Positions 17,601-25,522 of a stretch of 39,833 bases of DNA are shown here, in pieces (position 1 is the stretch's first letter; every line of letters starts with the position of its first letter). The stretch covers positions 1 through 39,833 of the forward strand of contig CAIKXW010000455.1 of assembly GCA_903831485.1 (NCBI GenBank). Direction: 5' to 3'. Made by a program: the position numbers and the translations under genes. Under the pieces are notes generated by a model, which was not told the origin of the DNA, made no database searches, and saw nothing but the letters and a program-made list of their open reading frames with translations. The DNA comes from an uncultured Alphaproteobacteria bacterium. Lineage in GTDB: Bacteria > Pseudomonadota > Alphaproteobacteria > Caulobacterales > Hyphomonadaceae.

Positions 17601-17787
17601 CCGCGGCGCCTGGACTTCTGGCCTGCAAGCTCGCCCGGGAGGCTGCGTCCCGATGCGCGGCAGATTTATGCCCGTTCGTTGAGCTTTCATGCTAGTGTCC
17701 GGGACGGACCTCCGGAATCGCCCGGTCTTTCGTCTGCGACGCGCCATGCCAGGCGCCGGTCGTGCGTGACCCGAAAGGCGCGTTCCA

Positions 17788-17955
17788 ATGGCCAGGACCC
17801 CCGACAAGCGTCAGCCCTATGACCCTGCCAAGGCAATGCGCGAACGTGCTGCGGCCGAGGCCCAGCGCGCGGCGCCGGCGCTGACCAATGCGCAGAAGCT
17901 GGCCAGGCGCCCGCTGCTGCGTCCGGAAAAGCCGGCGGCCAACAGCGAAGACTAG
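17788..17955 (+). CDS. Small basic hydrophilic protein, unknown
   Basis: A 55-residue frame beginning MARTPDKRQPYDPAKAM and ending in NSED. The middle (AMRERAAAEAQRAAPALTNAQKLARR) is an Ala/Arg-rich amphipathic helix. No family is recognised. It shares its acidic SED ending with the next small gene at 18097, and both lie in the same orientation between uvrD and the exported-family gene. Upstream pairing is weak (GAAAGGCG about ten bases before the ATG), so the call rests on composition and context. Confidence 0.5.
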   Translation: MARTPDKRQPYDPAKAMRERAAAEAQRAAPALTNAQKLARRPLLRPEKPAANSED

Positions 17956-18096
17956 CGCGCGACGACCGGGCGCTGTTTGCCGGACTTCCTCGCCAGACAG
18001 CGTGCGGGCTGTGCGGCGTCTTATGCCTCGTCTCGCACGACCCGATGATGGCGACGCGGCGGGCGACCCCGCTCGCGCGCCGTGGAGACTTCCGAG

Positions 18097-18318
18097 ATGG
18101 CGACCTTCAAGAAAACCTACAAGCCCAACGAGAAAGTCGCGCCCAAGGGCCCGCCGATCTCTGATCCGAGCGACACCAAGCGCTCCTTCGATGCGCGGCC
18201 GAAGCCTTCCGACGACCGCCGGCGTGAAGAGCGCGCGCGTCCGGGCCAGCACATCGACCAGGCGCCGTCGGAACGGCTGCTCGACTCGACCGATGGCGAC
18301 GACAGCTCGGAAGACTAG
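18097..18318 (+). CDS. Small disordered hydrophilic protein, unknown
   Basis: A 73-residue frame with lysine-rich N-terminus (MATFKKTYKPNEKVAPK), central Asp/Arg/Pro-rich part and acidic end (DGDDSSED). No hydrophobic core is visible. ATG 18097 is preceded by GTGGAGACTTCCGAG, resembling the GTGGAGACGTC before the gene at 17406; a GTG at 18082 would add five residues. Probably expressed with the neighbouring small genes. Function unknown; composition recalls small stress-associated hydrophilic proteins but nothing specific matches. Confidence 0.55.
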   Translation: MATFKKTYKPNEKVAPKGPPISDPSDTKRSFDARPKPSDDRRREERARPGQHIDQAPSERLLDSTDGDDSSED

Positions 18319-18439
18319 GCCTTTCGGCTCACGAAAAGCTTTGGCTGGCACGGCTTGAAGTCCGGGCCGCCGGTAGGGCAGTGTGCGCTCCGATAAGGAG
18401 CGCAACAGCTCCACCGTCGGCAACGGGGAGGTTCGCCGC

Positions 18440-19480
18440 ATGACACTGTCTATCCTCAAGCGCGGGGCAGGAGCTGCGTTGTTCGCCGCCGCCATGCTGT
18501 CGCCCGGCGCGATGGCCCAGAGCACAGCCAAGTATGAACCGGGGCGGCTGAGCAGCGGCAAGCCCGACCTGCATGGCGTGTGGAGCACTGCATCCGTCAC
18601 CAAGCTTGAGCGTCCAGCGGGATTTCCTCTGGTGCTCACGCGTGAGCAGGCAGACGAGCTGGAAGGCGGCGCGCTGTTCAACCAGCGGATGAAGACCGAA
18701 GCCAGCTTTGTCGATCCGAATCAGGGCGCGCCGGAAAAGGGCAAGGCGCTGCCCGGCGTCGGCAATTACGATGTCGCCTACACCGATCCGGGCGCGCATG
18801 TGGCCAGCGTGAATGGCGAGCTGCGTTCGTCGTTTATTGTCTATCCGGAGAACGGCAAGATTCCTGCGATGACCGAGGAGGGCCGCAAGCTGCGCGCGGC
18901 GATGCCGCGGCGGGTGGGCTCAGGGTTCGACAATCCGGAAGAACGTGGGTTGTCTGAACGCTGCATTATCATCGGCAATGCGGGGCCGCCGCTGGGACAG
19001 TATCTGTACAACAACAATTTCCAGATCGTGCAGACAGACTCGCACCTGATGCTGATGTCCGAGATGATCCACGATGTGCGCATCGCGCCAATCGGCGGCA
19101 AACATCGCAAGGATGATCTGGCCCAATGGCATGGCGATTCCGTCGCATGGTGGGATGGCGACACGCTGGTGGTCGAGACGCGCGCGATCAACGCAACGCA
19201 GCGCGGCGCGGGCGGTACTTTCCTGTCGAAGGATGGGACGATGATCGAGCGGTTCAGCCGTATCAACGACAACCAGATCCTCTACGCGTTCGAGGTGAAT
19301 GATCCGACCGTCTACTCGACGACATGGAAGGGCGAGATCCCGCTGAACCGGATCGCGCAGCCAGTCTACGAGTTCGCATGCCATGAGGGAAATTACGGCA
19401 TGTACAACATCCTGCTTGGCGGCCGCGAGAATGATCGCAAGGGCCGCGAGCAGACAGGCGGCGAGAGCCGTTCGGAATAG
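18440..19480 (+). CDS. Uncharacterised exported protein, paralogue of the gene at 1-867
   Basis: A 346-residue protein with a Sec signal peptide (to about residue 28, AMAQ). It shares long blocks with the gene at the left edge: DLHGVWSTASVTKLERP, GPPLGQYLYNNNFQIVQT, EMIHDVRIAPI, QWHGDSVAWWDGDTLVVET, ERFSRINDNQILYAFEV, and VYEFACHEGNYGMYNIL. I know this pattern as an abundant family of secreted proteins of unknown function in soil and marine proteobacteria and Acidobacteria. The start has GGGGAGG nine bases upstream. The C-terminus after the conserved core is short and charged. Likely periplasmic; no catalytic residues can be assigned. Confidence 0.88.
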   Translation: MTLSILKRGAGAALFAAAMLSPGAMAQSTAKYEPGRLSSGKPDLHGVWSTASVTKLERPAGFPLVLTREQADELEGGALFNQRMKTEASFVDPNQGAPEKGKALPGVGNYDVAYTDPGAHVASVNGELRSSFIVYPENGKIPAMTEEGRKLRAAMPRRVGSGFDNPEERGLSERCIIIGNAGPPLGQYLYNNNFQIVQTDSHLMLMSEMIHDVRIAPIGGKHRKDDLAQWHGDSVAWWDGDTLVVETRAINATQRGAGGTFLSKDGTMIERFSRINDNQILYAFEVNDPTVYSTTWKGEIPLNRIAQPVYEFACHEGNYGMYNILLGGRENDRKGREQTGGESRSE

Positions 19481-19483
19481 CGA

Positions 19484-20032
19484 CTAGCTGCGCTGCAGCT
19501 TCGCATTCTCGGCTTCGAAGATCGCGCGGACAGTCTCTCCGTTGGAGGGCTGTTCGGTGAGCGTTTCGGCATCCCACAGCGAGCGCTGCGTGTCGAAGTA
19601 ATCGCCGCCGTAAATGTGCAGGCCCGCGGTGAAGCGCGGCAGCGGATTGTTGACCGAGTGGATCACGTCGCGCGGCAGGCTGGCGACATCGCCAGGGAAG
19701 AGGGCGCTTGCGCCGCCTGCCCTCAGGCCCTGCGCCGTACGCTTCCAGAAGATGTTGTCCTCGCGGCCGGAGTAGAGACCGATCAGCGCCCACATCTCGT
19801 GGTTGTGGGGCGACAGCGTCATGTTCGGCGCCCACCTGGCGGCGAAGATGGTGAGGCGCGGGCTGGCGATAAGGACATCGAGGCCGGCGCTCGCTGGCTC
19901 GCCAAGTTCGGCCAGGACCGCAGCGTGGTCGGAGACGGCGCGGGCGAGATGGTCCTGGATGGCGGCCTGAGGGTCGGCCTCGTCAAGCGAGGCGACACAG
20001 TCGGCGACAAAGCGGTTACGGTCGAAGGACAT
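19484..20032 (-). CDS. Cupin, cysteine-dioxygenase-like metalloenzyme
   Basis: A 182-residue double-stranded beta-helix protein. The metal ligands look like the cysteine dioxygenase 3-His set: PHNHEMW (H76, H78) and DVIHSV (H125). The family includes thiol dioxygenases and uncharacterised predicted metal-dependent enzymes (COG5553-like); the low similarity outside the ligands does not allow a substrate to be named. Single gene, convergent with the exported-family gene (3 bases between stops). No clear ribosome site before ATG 20032. Confidence 0.8.
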   Translation of the reverse strand: MSFDRNRFVADCVASLDEADPQAAIQDHLARAVSDHAAVLAELGEPASAGLDVLIASPRLTIFAARWAPNMTLSPHNHEMWALIGLYSGREDNIFWKRTAQGLRAGGASALFPGDVASLPRDVIHSVNNPLPRFTAGLHIYGGDYFDTQRSLWDAETLTEQPSNGETVRAIFEAENAKLQRS

Positions 20033-20281
20033 GGGGTAGACTTAAGGCAGCGCGGGGGGTTGGGGAAGCGCAGGAGCAGCGTCGCGCTGTCGGTCGCAAG
20101 GGGGCGCTGAGGTGTGGGGCAGCTGGATGTCGGTTTTGCAAGAAAGTGCGCAGGCCGCGGGCGCCCGTGAGCACGCGCAGGGATGCGCTCGGCAGGCATA
20201 ACGAGCGGCCGCGCCATATGATTACGCAACCGCGCCGGCCTGATCGCGTTGTTCTGCGGAAGCATGTTCAAGGAGAAGCAC

Positions 20282-20500
20282 ATGGCGCGCGAACAGACGG
20301 ACGACAGACCGCATCCGATTCACGACGAAATCTTCGGCAACGACCCGGATGGTTTCGTCAACGACACACCGCCGGGCGCGATCGGGGAGCGCGTCAACAT
20401 CATCGGCATCGCAGCCCAGCCGGAGCGGAACCAGCCGATGCGTGGTGTTGGCGATACCGATCAGGGCGACCGCCAGCCCGATGGCGACCGCCGCCGCTGA
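20282..20500 (+). CDS. Small hydrophilic protein, unknown
   Basis: Encodes 72 residues starting MAREQTDDRPHPIHDEIFGN. There is a short potentially ordered centre (GAIGERVNIIGIAAQPE) flanked by Asp/Arg/Gln-rich tails. ATG has a strong AAGGAG seven bases upstream, the best ribosome site of the small genes, so it is very likely translated. About 250 bases upstream to the divergent cupin gene hold its promoter, though no consensus is evident. Family not recognised. Confidence 0.65.
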   Translation: MAREQTDDRPHPIHDEIFGNDPDGFVNDTPPGAIGERVNIIGIAAQPERNQPMRGVGDTDQGDRQPDGDRRR

Positions 20501-20628
20501 CCTGAAGCGGGCTGCTGTTGTTCCAGCGAAATTCCAGGAACGGCAGCGACCCGCAGGCGTACTTCTTGGGCGCGTGGACGTGGGAATATCGCTTCGCGCA
20601 CGACAAACGGAAGAACAGGAAGCGCCCC

Positions 20629-20847
20629 ATGCCCAACAATCCCCGCGACAACAACCAGAACACGCCGGATCGCAAGCACAAGGCGAACGTCACTGACCCG
20701 AAACGTGACTGCAACAACGGCCGCGGCCGCGATCAGCAGCAAGCCGAACAGGGCAAACAGGGCAAACAGGGCCAGCAAGGCGGTCAGGATGATCGCTCAC
20801 CGCGCCCCGACGACAAGCGCGATGAGCGCAAGCCTCAGCAGCGCTAG
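20629..20847 (+). CDS. Small Gln/Asn/Asp-rich protein with tandem repeat
   Basis: A 72-residue, wholly hydrophilic protein with an internal 9-base tandem repeat (CAGGGCAAA-type units near 20754-20780) encoding QGKQGKQGQQGG. No hydrophobic residues of note, one Cys. AGGAAG precedes the ATG at a normal distance and a strong intrinsic terminator follows 40 bases after the stop, both supporting a real transcript, perhaps shared with the gene at 20282. Function unknown. Confidence 0.62.
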   Translation: MPNNPRDNNQNTPDRKHKANVTDPKRDCNNGRGRDQQQAEQGKQGKQGQQGGQDDRSPRPDDKRDERKPQQR

Positions 20848-20886
20848 AATTCGAACGTCGCCGCTTCTGCAGCGCGCTTGAACGAA

Positions 20887-20922
20887 AAGCCCCGGACCGA
20901 AAGGTCCGGGGCTTGTCTTTTG
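20887..20922 (+). terminator. Rho-independent terminator
   Basis: AAGCCCCGGACC pairs perfectly with GGTCCGGGGCTT (12 bp) around a GAAA tetraloop, followed by GTCTTTT. It ends the small-gene transcript from 20282/20629 and insulates prmA downstream. The strongest terminator in the window. Confidence 0.9.
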
Positions 20923-21021
20923 CGAATGACCCAAATGCGATCAGACAGTCACGTCGGACCCGCAGGATGACACGGCGCGGAGCGCTGCTATAAGCCCCGC
21001 ACATTCTCAGCCGGGACAATC

Positions 21022-21882
21022 ATGTATCGCGTTCATTGCCTTCTGCCGCGCAGCGATGCCGAGCGGCTTTCCGATGTGCTCTCCAGCATGGACCCCTCCC
21101 CCGCCTCGGCAGTCTCCGTGGAAGAGGCATCCAAGATCTCGTGGAGTCTCGACGCCTTCTGCCTCGCGGAGGACCAGGCGAACGAAGCGGCTGCGATCAT
21201 CGAGCGTGAGGCGCCGGGCGCGCGGGCGTCGGTCGAGAAGCTGGATGACAAGGACTGGGTGGCCGTGTCGCTGGCGGGATTGCCGGCGGTGCATGCGGGG
21301 CCGTTCGTGGTGGCAGGATGGCATGAGCTGGCGCATCTTGAGGGCGGGAAGATCCCGGTGTGGATCGAGGCGGGGCCGGCGTTCGGCACCGGGCATCATG
21401 GCACGACCAAGGGCTGCCTGCAGTCGCTGTCGGCCGAGATCAGGCGCAAGCGGCCACAGCGCGTGCTCGACATCGGCACGGGGTCTGGCGTGCTGGCGCT
21501 GGCGGCGGTTAAGACGGGCACGCAGTTCGCGCTGGGGACCGACATCGACAGGGAGTCGATCCGCATCGCGCACGAGAACCGCAAAAACAATCGCGTGGGG
21601 CGGCAGCTGAAGCTGATGCATGTTCGCGGCTCTGGCCACGCGGCCATCAGGGCGCGTGCGCCGTATGACCTGGTACTGGCGAACATTCTGGCGCGGCCGC
21701 TGGTTGGGCTTGCGCCCGAGATCGCGAAGCTGGTGAAGCCGGGCGGGCGGGTGATCCTCTCTGGCCTTCTGACGCATCAGGAGCCGCAGGTGCGGGCGGC
21801 CTATGCGGGGCGTGGACTGACGCTGGTCAACAGGCGACGGCTGAATGGCTGGTCGACGCTGACATACGCGCGGGCAGGCTGA
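21022..21882 (+). CDS. prmA: Ribosomal protein L11 methyltransferase
   Basis: A 286-residue SAM-dependent enzyme that trimethylates L11 on lysines and the N-terminus. A PrmA-type N-terminal substrate domain (about 1-90) is followed by the catalytic domain: AFGTGHHGTT, then LDIGTGSGVLALAA (SAM loop), TDIDRESI, and the NPPF-like catalytic motif replaced as usual in PrmA by LANILARPL. Length is normal. The next same-strand gene is aminopeptidase P, but two minus-strand genes intervene. Confidence 0.95.
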   Translation: MYRVHCLLPRSDAERLSDVLSSMDPSPASAVSVEEASKISWSLDAFCLAEDQANEAAAIIEREAPGARASVEKLDDKDWVAVSLAGLPAVHAGPFVVAGWHELAHLEGGKIPVWIEAGPAFGTGHHGTTKGCLQSLSAEIRRKRPQRVLDIGTGSGVLALAAVKTGTQFALGTDIDRESIRIAHENRKNNRVGRQLKLMHVRGSGHAAIRARAPYDLVLANILARPLVGLAPEIAKLVKPGGRVILSGLLTHQEPQVRAAYAGRGLTLVNRRRLNGWSTLTYARAG

Positions 21883-21891
21883 GGCGGGGCC

Positions 21892-22395
21892 TTACTCTGC
21901 CTCGTCCTCCGGTTCGCCCTTGCCCCACGCCAGCAACGCGCCTGGCAGGGTGAGCGATGCGATCAGCAGGCCCCAGAAGATGGCGTTCCAGTGCTCGCCC
22001 GTTGCAGGCAGCCACACCATCAGCTTCTGGTTCGCGATCAGGTCGCGCCCGATCATCAGGTAGATGATACCGAGTAGAACAAGGCCCGAGAAGATCGAAT
22101 GGGCGCCGAAGGCGGCGCGGTTGCGCTCGGCCAGTTCGCGCTCGTCCAGCACGGTCTCCGGCTCCTGACTCTGGCGTTGCAGGCTGGAGCCGGCAAGCAC
22201 GGCGAACAGCGCCAGCGCGGCGGCAATCATCAGCAGGCCGACGATATCGCCGGCGATGCCGAAGGTTTCCGGCGTCGAGGCGAGCTGCAGGATGCAGCCG
22301 AGCGGATAGAGGACATACACACCCGCAAACATCGCGCGCAGGGTGGAACGCGGGAAGGACTTTCCAAGCGGGTATCGCTTCGATCGGACGAACAT
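21892..22395 (-). CDS. Hypothetical membrane protein paired with XRE regulator
   Basis: A 167-residue protein with four predicted membrane segments (about residues 20-40, 46-68, 98-115, 135-155), a charged loop rich in Glu/Arg (EPETVLDERELAERNR), and an acidic tail. Not recognised by name; the DERE-x-x-x-RN loop is common in small membrane proteins found next to XRE regulators. Its ATG directly abuts the TAG of the regulator (TAGATG) and its ribosome site AAGGAGTT lies inside the regulator's last codons, so translation is coupled. Confidence 0.82.
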   Translation of the reverse strand: MFVRSKRYPLGKSFPRSTLRAMFAGVYVLYPLGCILQLASTPETFGIAGDIVGLLMIAAALALFAVLAGSSLQRQSQEPETVLDERELAERNRAAFGAHSIFSGLVLLGIIYLMIGRDLIANQKLMVWLPATGEHWNAIFWGLLIASLTLPGALLAWGKGEPEDEAE

Positions 22396-22641
22396 CTATG
22401 AACTCCTTTGTTCCTTGAGGGTGCGCCCGAGCGGGGCGAATGGCTTGAGCGAGAAGAGCGCTTCGACGGGCGCCTTGAAGACGGCTGCGAGCTTGAGCGC
22501 CAGTTCGACCGAGGGCGCGTAATCGCCCCGCTCAAGATAGCCGATGGTCTGCGGATTGACGCCGACGAGATCGGCGAGGTCCTTCCGGCTCATCGACATC
22601 TCGGCACGGAAGACTGCGATTCTGTTGTGAACCACCGACAT
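22396..22641 (-). CDS. XRE-family helix-turn-helix regulator
   Basis: An 81-residue Cro/CI-type protein, essentially one HTH domain: MSRKDLADLVGVNPQTIGYLERGDYAPSVELALKLAAVF (two quoted pieces, residues 16-54). This YozG/YgzD-like short group usually autoregulates itself and an adjacent membrane protein. AAAGG lies upstream of the ATG. Inverted repeats immediately upstream (22655-22682) are probable operators. Confidence 0.9.
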   Translation of the reverse strand: MSVVHNRIAVFRAEMSMSRKDLADLVGVNPQTIGYLERGDYAPSVELALKLAAVFKAPVEALFSLKPFAPLGRTLKEQRSS

Positions 22642-22654
22642 ATAAGACCTTTAT

Positions 22655-22682
22655 CACAACGTATTGTTGTTTATACACAATA
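22655..22682. promoter_or_regulatory. Overlapping inverted repeats upstream of XRE gene
   Basis: CAAC-GTATT-GTTG and TATTGT-N9-ACAATA overlap in the AT-rich gap just upstream of the XRE gene start. The second arm pair is at 22662-22667 and 22677-22682. Position and symmetry fit an autoregulatory operator; binding by the adjacent regulator is inferred. Confidence 0.6.
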
Positions 22683-22717
22683 TTCAAGGGCGCGGCAAGT
22701 TTTTTTGAGGCGCTCTT

Positions 22718-23086
22718 TCAGGTCGCGAACGCTAACCAGAGAAACACTGGCCAGGTCAGGACGATGGCCGCAAAGCAGGCTGCAACTCCGGCTGGCAGCC
22801 GGGCCCTTTCGACCGCTGCAGGGACAACGAAAGCGAGAAGCCAGATAAGCTTGTAGAACGCCTGCATCGCCAGCAGCGGCTCGAAGATGCGCGGAAAGAA
22901 GAGCCCGGCCGCCGAGGCTGCGAGGATCGAGAGCCACAGGCTGCCGACGAGGAGTTCGAGGCCGCGGCTGGTGGAGACGGCGCTCTGAAAGACTTCGCCC
23001 TGCCCCCGGCCGGTGAACATGGCGAGGCAGACAGGCGCCAGGCTTGCGATGTTCAGCGCGTAGGGAATTTGCAGCCACAGATCCAT
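22718..23086 (-). CDS. Small four-helix membrane protein, hypothetical
   Basis: A 122-residue protein with four hydrophobic segments (about 7-24, 45-65, 72-92, 98-118) and a conserved-looking MQAFYKLIWL motif. Not recognised beyond a general small inner-membrane protein. The ATG at 23086 has an excellent GGGAGGA site. It is divergent from aminopeptidase P across 119 bases, and on the same strand as the XRE pair 76 bases downstream, although the operator between them suggests separate control. Confidence 0.78.
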   Translation of the reverse strand: MDLWLQIPYALNIASLAPVCLAMFTGRGQGEVFQSAVSTSRGLELLVGSLWLSILAASAAGLFFPRIFEPLLAMQAFYKLIWLLAFVVPAAVERARLPAGVAACFAAIVLTWPVFLWLAFAT

Positions 23087-23205
23087 GCGTTCCTCCCGTT
23101 GCCGGCCTCTACACCTTGGCGGGCAAACCGGATCGGTTGCGGCCGGGAATGACAGGCGCTGCGGGCAGGTCTAGAACGGCGGTACTTCCATTCGAGGTGC
23201 AGGAC

Positions 23206-25017
23206 ATGAGACAGACCTACGAAGTCATTGGCGGGCCCGATGTTGGCGCTGGATCGCTGCCGCTGTTGCGCGCGGCGCTGAAGGGCGCGGGGCTGGACGG
23301 CGTCTATATTCCGCATGACGACGAGTACCAGAACGAATACCTGCCCGCCTGCTATGAGCGCCTTGCATGGGCGACGGGGTTCACGGGCTCGGCTGGGTCG
23401 GCGTTCGTGTTTCTGGATTCAGCGATCGTGTTCGTGGATGGGCGCTACACGCTGCAGGTGAAGCAGCAGCTGGCGCCGGGGCTGTTCACGGTGGGCGATC
23501 TTGTCGATCCGGGCGCGTTCGGATGGCTGGCGAAGCAGGCGATGGCCGGCAAGCGGATCGGCTATGATCCGAAGCTGATGTCACCGGATGCGCTGGACCG
23601 GCTGGTGGAAGCGGCGGCGAAGGCTGGGGCGGTACTGGTCGCGACCGAGGCCAACCCGATCGATGCGGCATGGCAGGGGCGGCCGACGGAGCCAATGCAG
23701 GCGGTCGTACCACACGACGTGAAGTATGCTGGCGAGGCATCGTCAGCCAAGCGCGCGCGGTTGGGCAGGATGCTGGCCGAGCAGAAAGTGGACGCTGCGG
23801 TGATCACCTCACCTGCGTCGCTGGCCTGGTTGTTCAACATTCGCGGAGGTGATGTGTCGCGCACGCCTCTGCCGCTCGGGCGGGCTTTCCTGTTTGCAGA
23901 TGGGCAGGCGGAGCTGTTCATAAACCCGACGAAGGTGGGGCCGGAACTGGTCGCGCATCTCGGCAACGAGGTGACGCTGCATCCCGAAGGCGCAGTTGAG
24001 GTGCAGCTGGCGACGCTGAAGGGCAAGCGCGTGAGCGTTGACCCGTCGATGGCGTCAGCATGGTTCTTCAACACGCTGGGCAGGGTTGGCGCGCATGTGG
24101 TGCGGGCAGCTGACCCGGTGATGCTGCCGCGTGCGAAGAAAAATGCGGTCGAGGTCGAAGGATCGCGGCAGGCGCATCGGCGCGATGGCGCGGCGCTGAG
24201 CCGTTTCCTGCGCTGGTTCGACGAGCATGGGCAGACGGGCGACGTGACCGAGATCGACTGCGCCATGAAAGTGGAAGAGTTCCGCGAGAAGACGGGCGCG
24301 TTGCAGGACCTGTCGTTCAACTCGATCTCGAGCGCGGGACCGAACGCAGCGATCAACCATTATCGGCCTGACACGAATACGAATCGCAAGCTGGAGCTTG
24401 GATCGCTGTTCCTGCTGGACTCTGGCGGGCAGTATCTGGACGGCACAACCGACGTGACGCGCACGATGGCGATCGGCGAGGCGTCGAACGAGATGAAGGA
24501 CCGCAACACGCGGGTGTTGAAGGGCCATATCGCATTGTCGCGCGTGCGCTTTCCGAAAGGGACATCAGGCTCGGCGCTGGATGTGCTGGCGCGGATGGCG
24601 CTGTGGGAGGCGGGGCTCGACTATGATCATGGCACCGGCCATGGCGTCGGCTCGTACCTTGGCGTGCATGAAGGCCCGCACCGCGTGGCGAAGGCGCCGA
24701 ACGCTGTGCCGCTTGAGCCGGGCATGATCCTCTCGAACGAGCCGGGATACTACAAGGCCAATGCTTGGGGCATTCGGATCGAGAACCTGCTGGTGGTGAC
24801 GCCGGCCTCGGCCATTCCTGGCGGAGATCGCGAGATGCTTGGGTTCGAGACGCTGACGCTGGCGCCACTGGATCGCCGCCTCATCGTGACGAGCCTGTTG
24901 AGCGAGGCCGAGCGGGCGTGGGTGGATGGATACCATGCGCGCGTACTGGACGAGGTGGGGCCGCTGCTGTCAGGCGATGATCACGCCTGGCTGGCGGAGG
25001 CCTGCCGGCCGCTGTGA
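23206..25017 (+). CDS. pepP: Aminopeptidase P (Xaa-Pro aminopeptidase, M24B)
   Basis: A 603-residue, three-domain aminopeptidase P of the large type, which releases an N-terminal residue before proline with a dinuclear metal centre. Two creatinase-like N-terminal domains (about 1-300) precede the pita-bread domain. Ligands: DSGGQYLDGTTD (D405, D416), GTGHGVG (H479), SNEPGYY (E512) and RIENLL (E526), with the D-D spacing of 11 found in the E. coli enzyme. Cytoplasmic, no signal peptide. ATG 23206 chosen because the upstream open frame does not resemble the family; AGGAC is near it. A prmA-pepP neighbourhood is familiar in alphaproteobacteria. Confidence 0.95.
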   Translation: MRQTYEVIGGPDVGAGSLPLLRAALKGAGLDGVYIPHDDEYQNEYLPACYERLAWATGFTGSAGSAFVFLDSAIVFVDGRYTLQVKQQLAPGLFTVGDLVDPGAFGWLAKQAMAGKRIGYDPKLMSPDALDRLVEAAAKAGAVLVATEANPIDAAWQGRPTEPMQAVVPHDVKYAGEASSAKRARLGRMLAEQKVDAAVITSPASLAWLFNIRGGDVSRTPLPLGRAFLFADGQAELFINPTKVGPELVAHLGNEVTLHPEGAVEVQLATLKGKRVSVDPSMASAWFFNTLGRVGAHVVRAADPVMLPRAKKNAVEVEGSRQAHRRDGAALSRFLRWFDEHGQTGDVTEIDCAMKVEEFREKTGALQDLSFNSISSAGPNAAINHYRPDTNTNRKLELGSLFLLDSGGQYLDGTTDVTRTMAIGEASNEMKDRNTRVLKGHIALSRVRFPKGTSGSALDVLARMALWEAGLDYDHGTGHGVGSYLGVHEGPHRVAKAPNAVPLEPGMILSNEPGYYKANAWGIRIENLLVVTPASAIPGGDREMLGFETLTLAPLDRRLIVTSLLSEAERAWVDGYHARVLDEVGPLLSGDDHAWLAEACRPL

Positions 25018-25057
25018 CGGTAAAGCTGAATTGGCTGCGGGTTTGAAAGTGCCAAAC

Positions 25058-25522
25058 ATGAAGCTGGCGTATGGGCTCGTCATCGGCGCGATTGTCGCTA
25101 CAGGGTGCACGACCATGGGCGGCGCCGCGGGTGACAGCGCGTTTGCGTCGTGCGCCGCCTACAAGCCCGCCTATGACGTGACTGACGAGTTCATGCGCAC
25201 CTTCAACACCAAGGATGCGGAGGCCTGGGGCAAGACGTTCCATTTCCCCTCGGTACGCATCGCAAGCGGGAATGTGCGGATCATCAACGGGCCTCAGGAT
25301 CTTGAAACCGGCTTTGCATCGCTGGGCGCTCAGGGCTGGGATCGGTCGGACTGGGCGAAGCGGCAGGTGGTGCAGTGCGGGCCCAACAAGGCGCACATGC
25401 TGACGACGTTCGTGCGGTACCGTGCGGACAGTTCCGTGCTGTCGCAGTTCGACTCCCTCTACATCGTCGAGTTCAAGAACGGGCGATGGGCGCTGACCGC
25501 GCGATCGAGCTTCGCGCCCTGA
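25058..25522 (+). CDS. Small lipoprotein, NTF2/SnoaL-like
   Basis: A 154-residue protein starting MKLAYGLVIGAIVATGC, a lipobox with Cys at residue 17. The mature part (DVTDEFMRTFNTKDAEAWGKTFHFPSVRI in overlapping short blocks, ending YIVEFKNGRWALTARSSF) has the helix-plus-curved-sheet pattern of NTF2/SnoaL-like folds. Ligand or activity unknown. Its TGA overlaps the ATG of the next gene by one base, so the two form a coupled pair. Confidence 0.75.
   Translation: MKLAYGLVIGAIVATGCTTMGGAAGDSAFASCAAYKPAYDVTDEFMRTFNTKDAEAWGKTFHFPSVRIASGNVRIINGPQDLETGFASLGAQGWDRSDWAKRQVVQCGPNKAHMLTTFVRYRADSSVLSQFDSLYIVEFKNGRWALTARSSFAP

Noticed and set aside
17255..17695. A 146-codon frame overlapping the small gene at 17406
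   Set aside because: No ribosome site, composition typical of out-of-frame GC-rich DNA; the 17406 frame has both site and codon bias.
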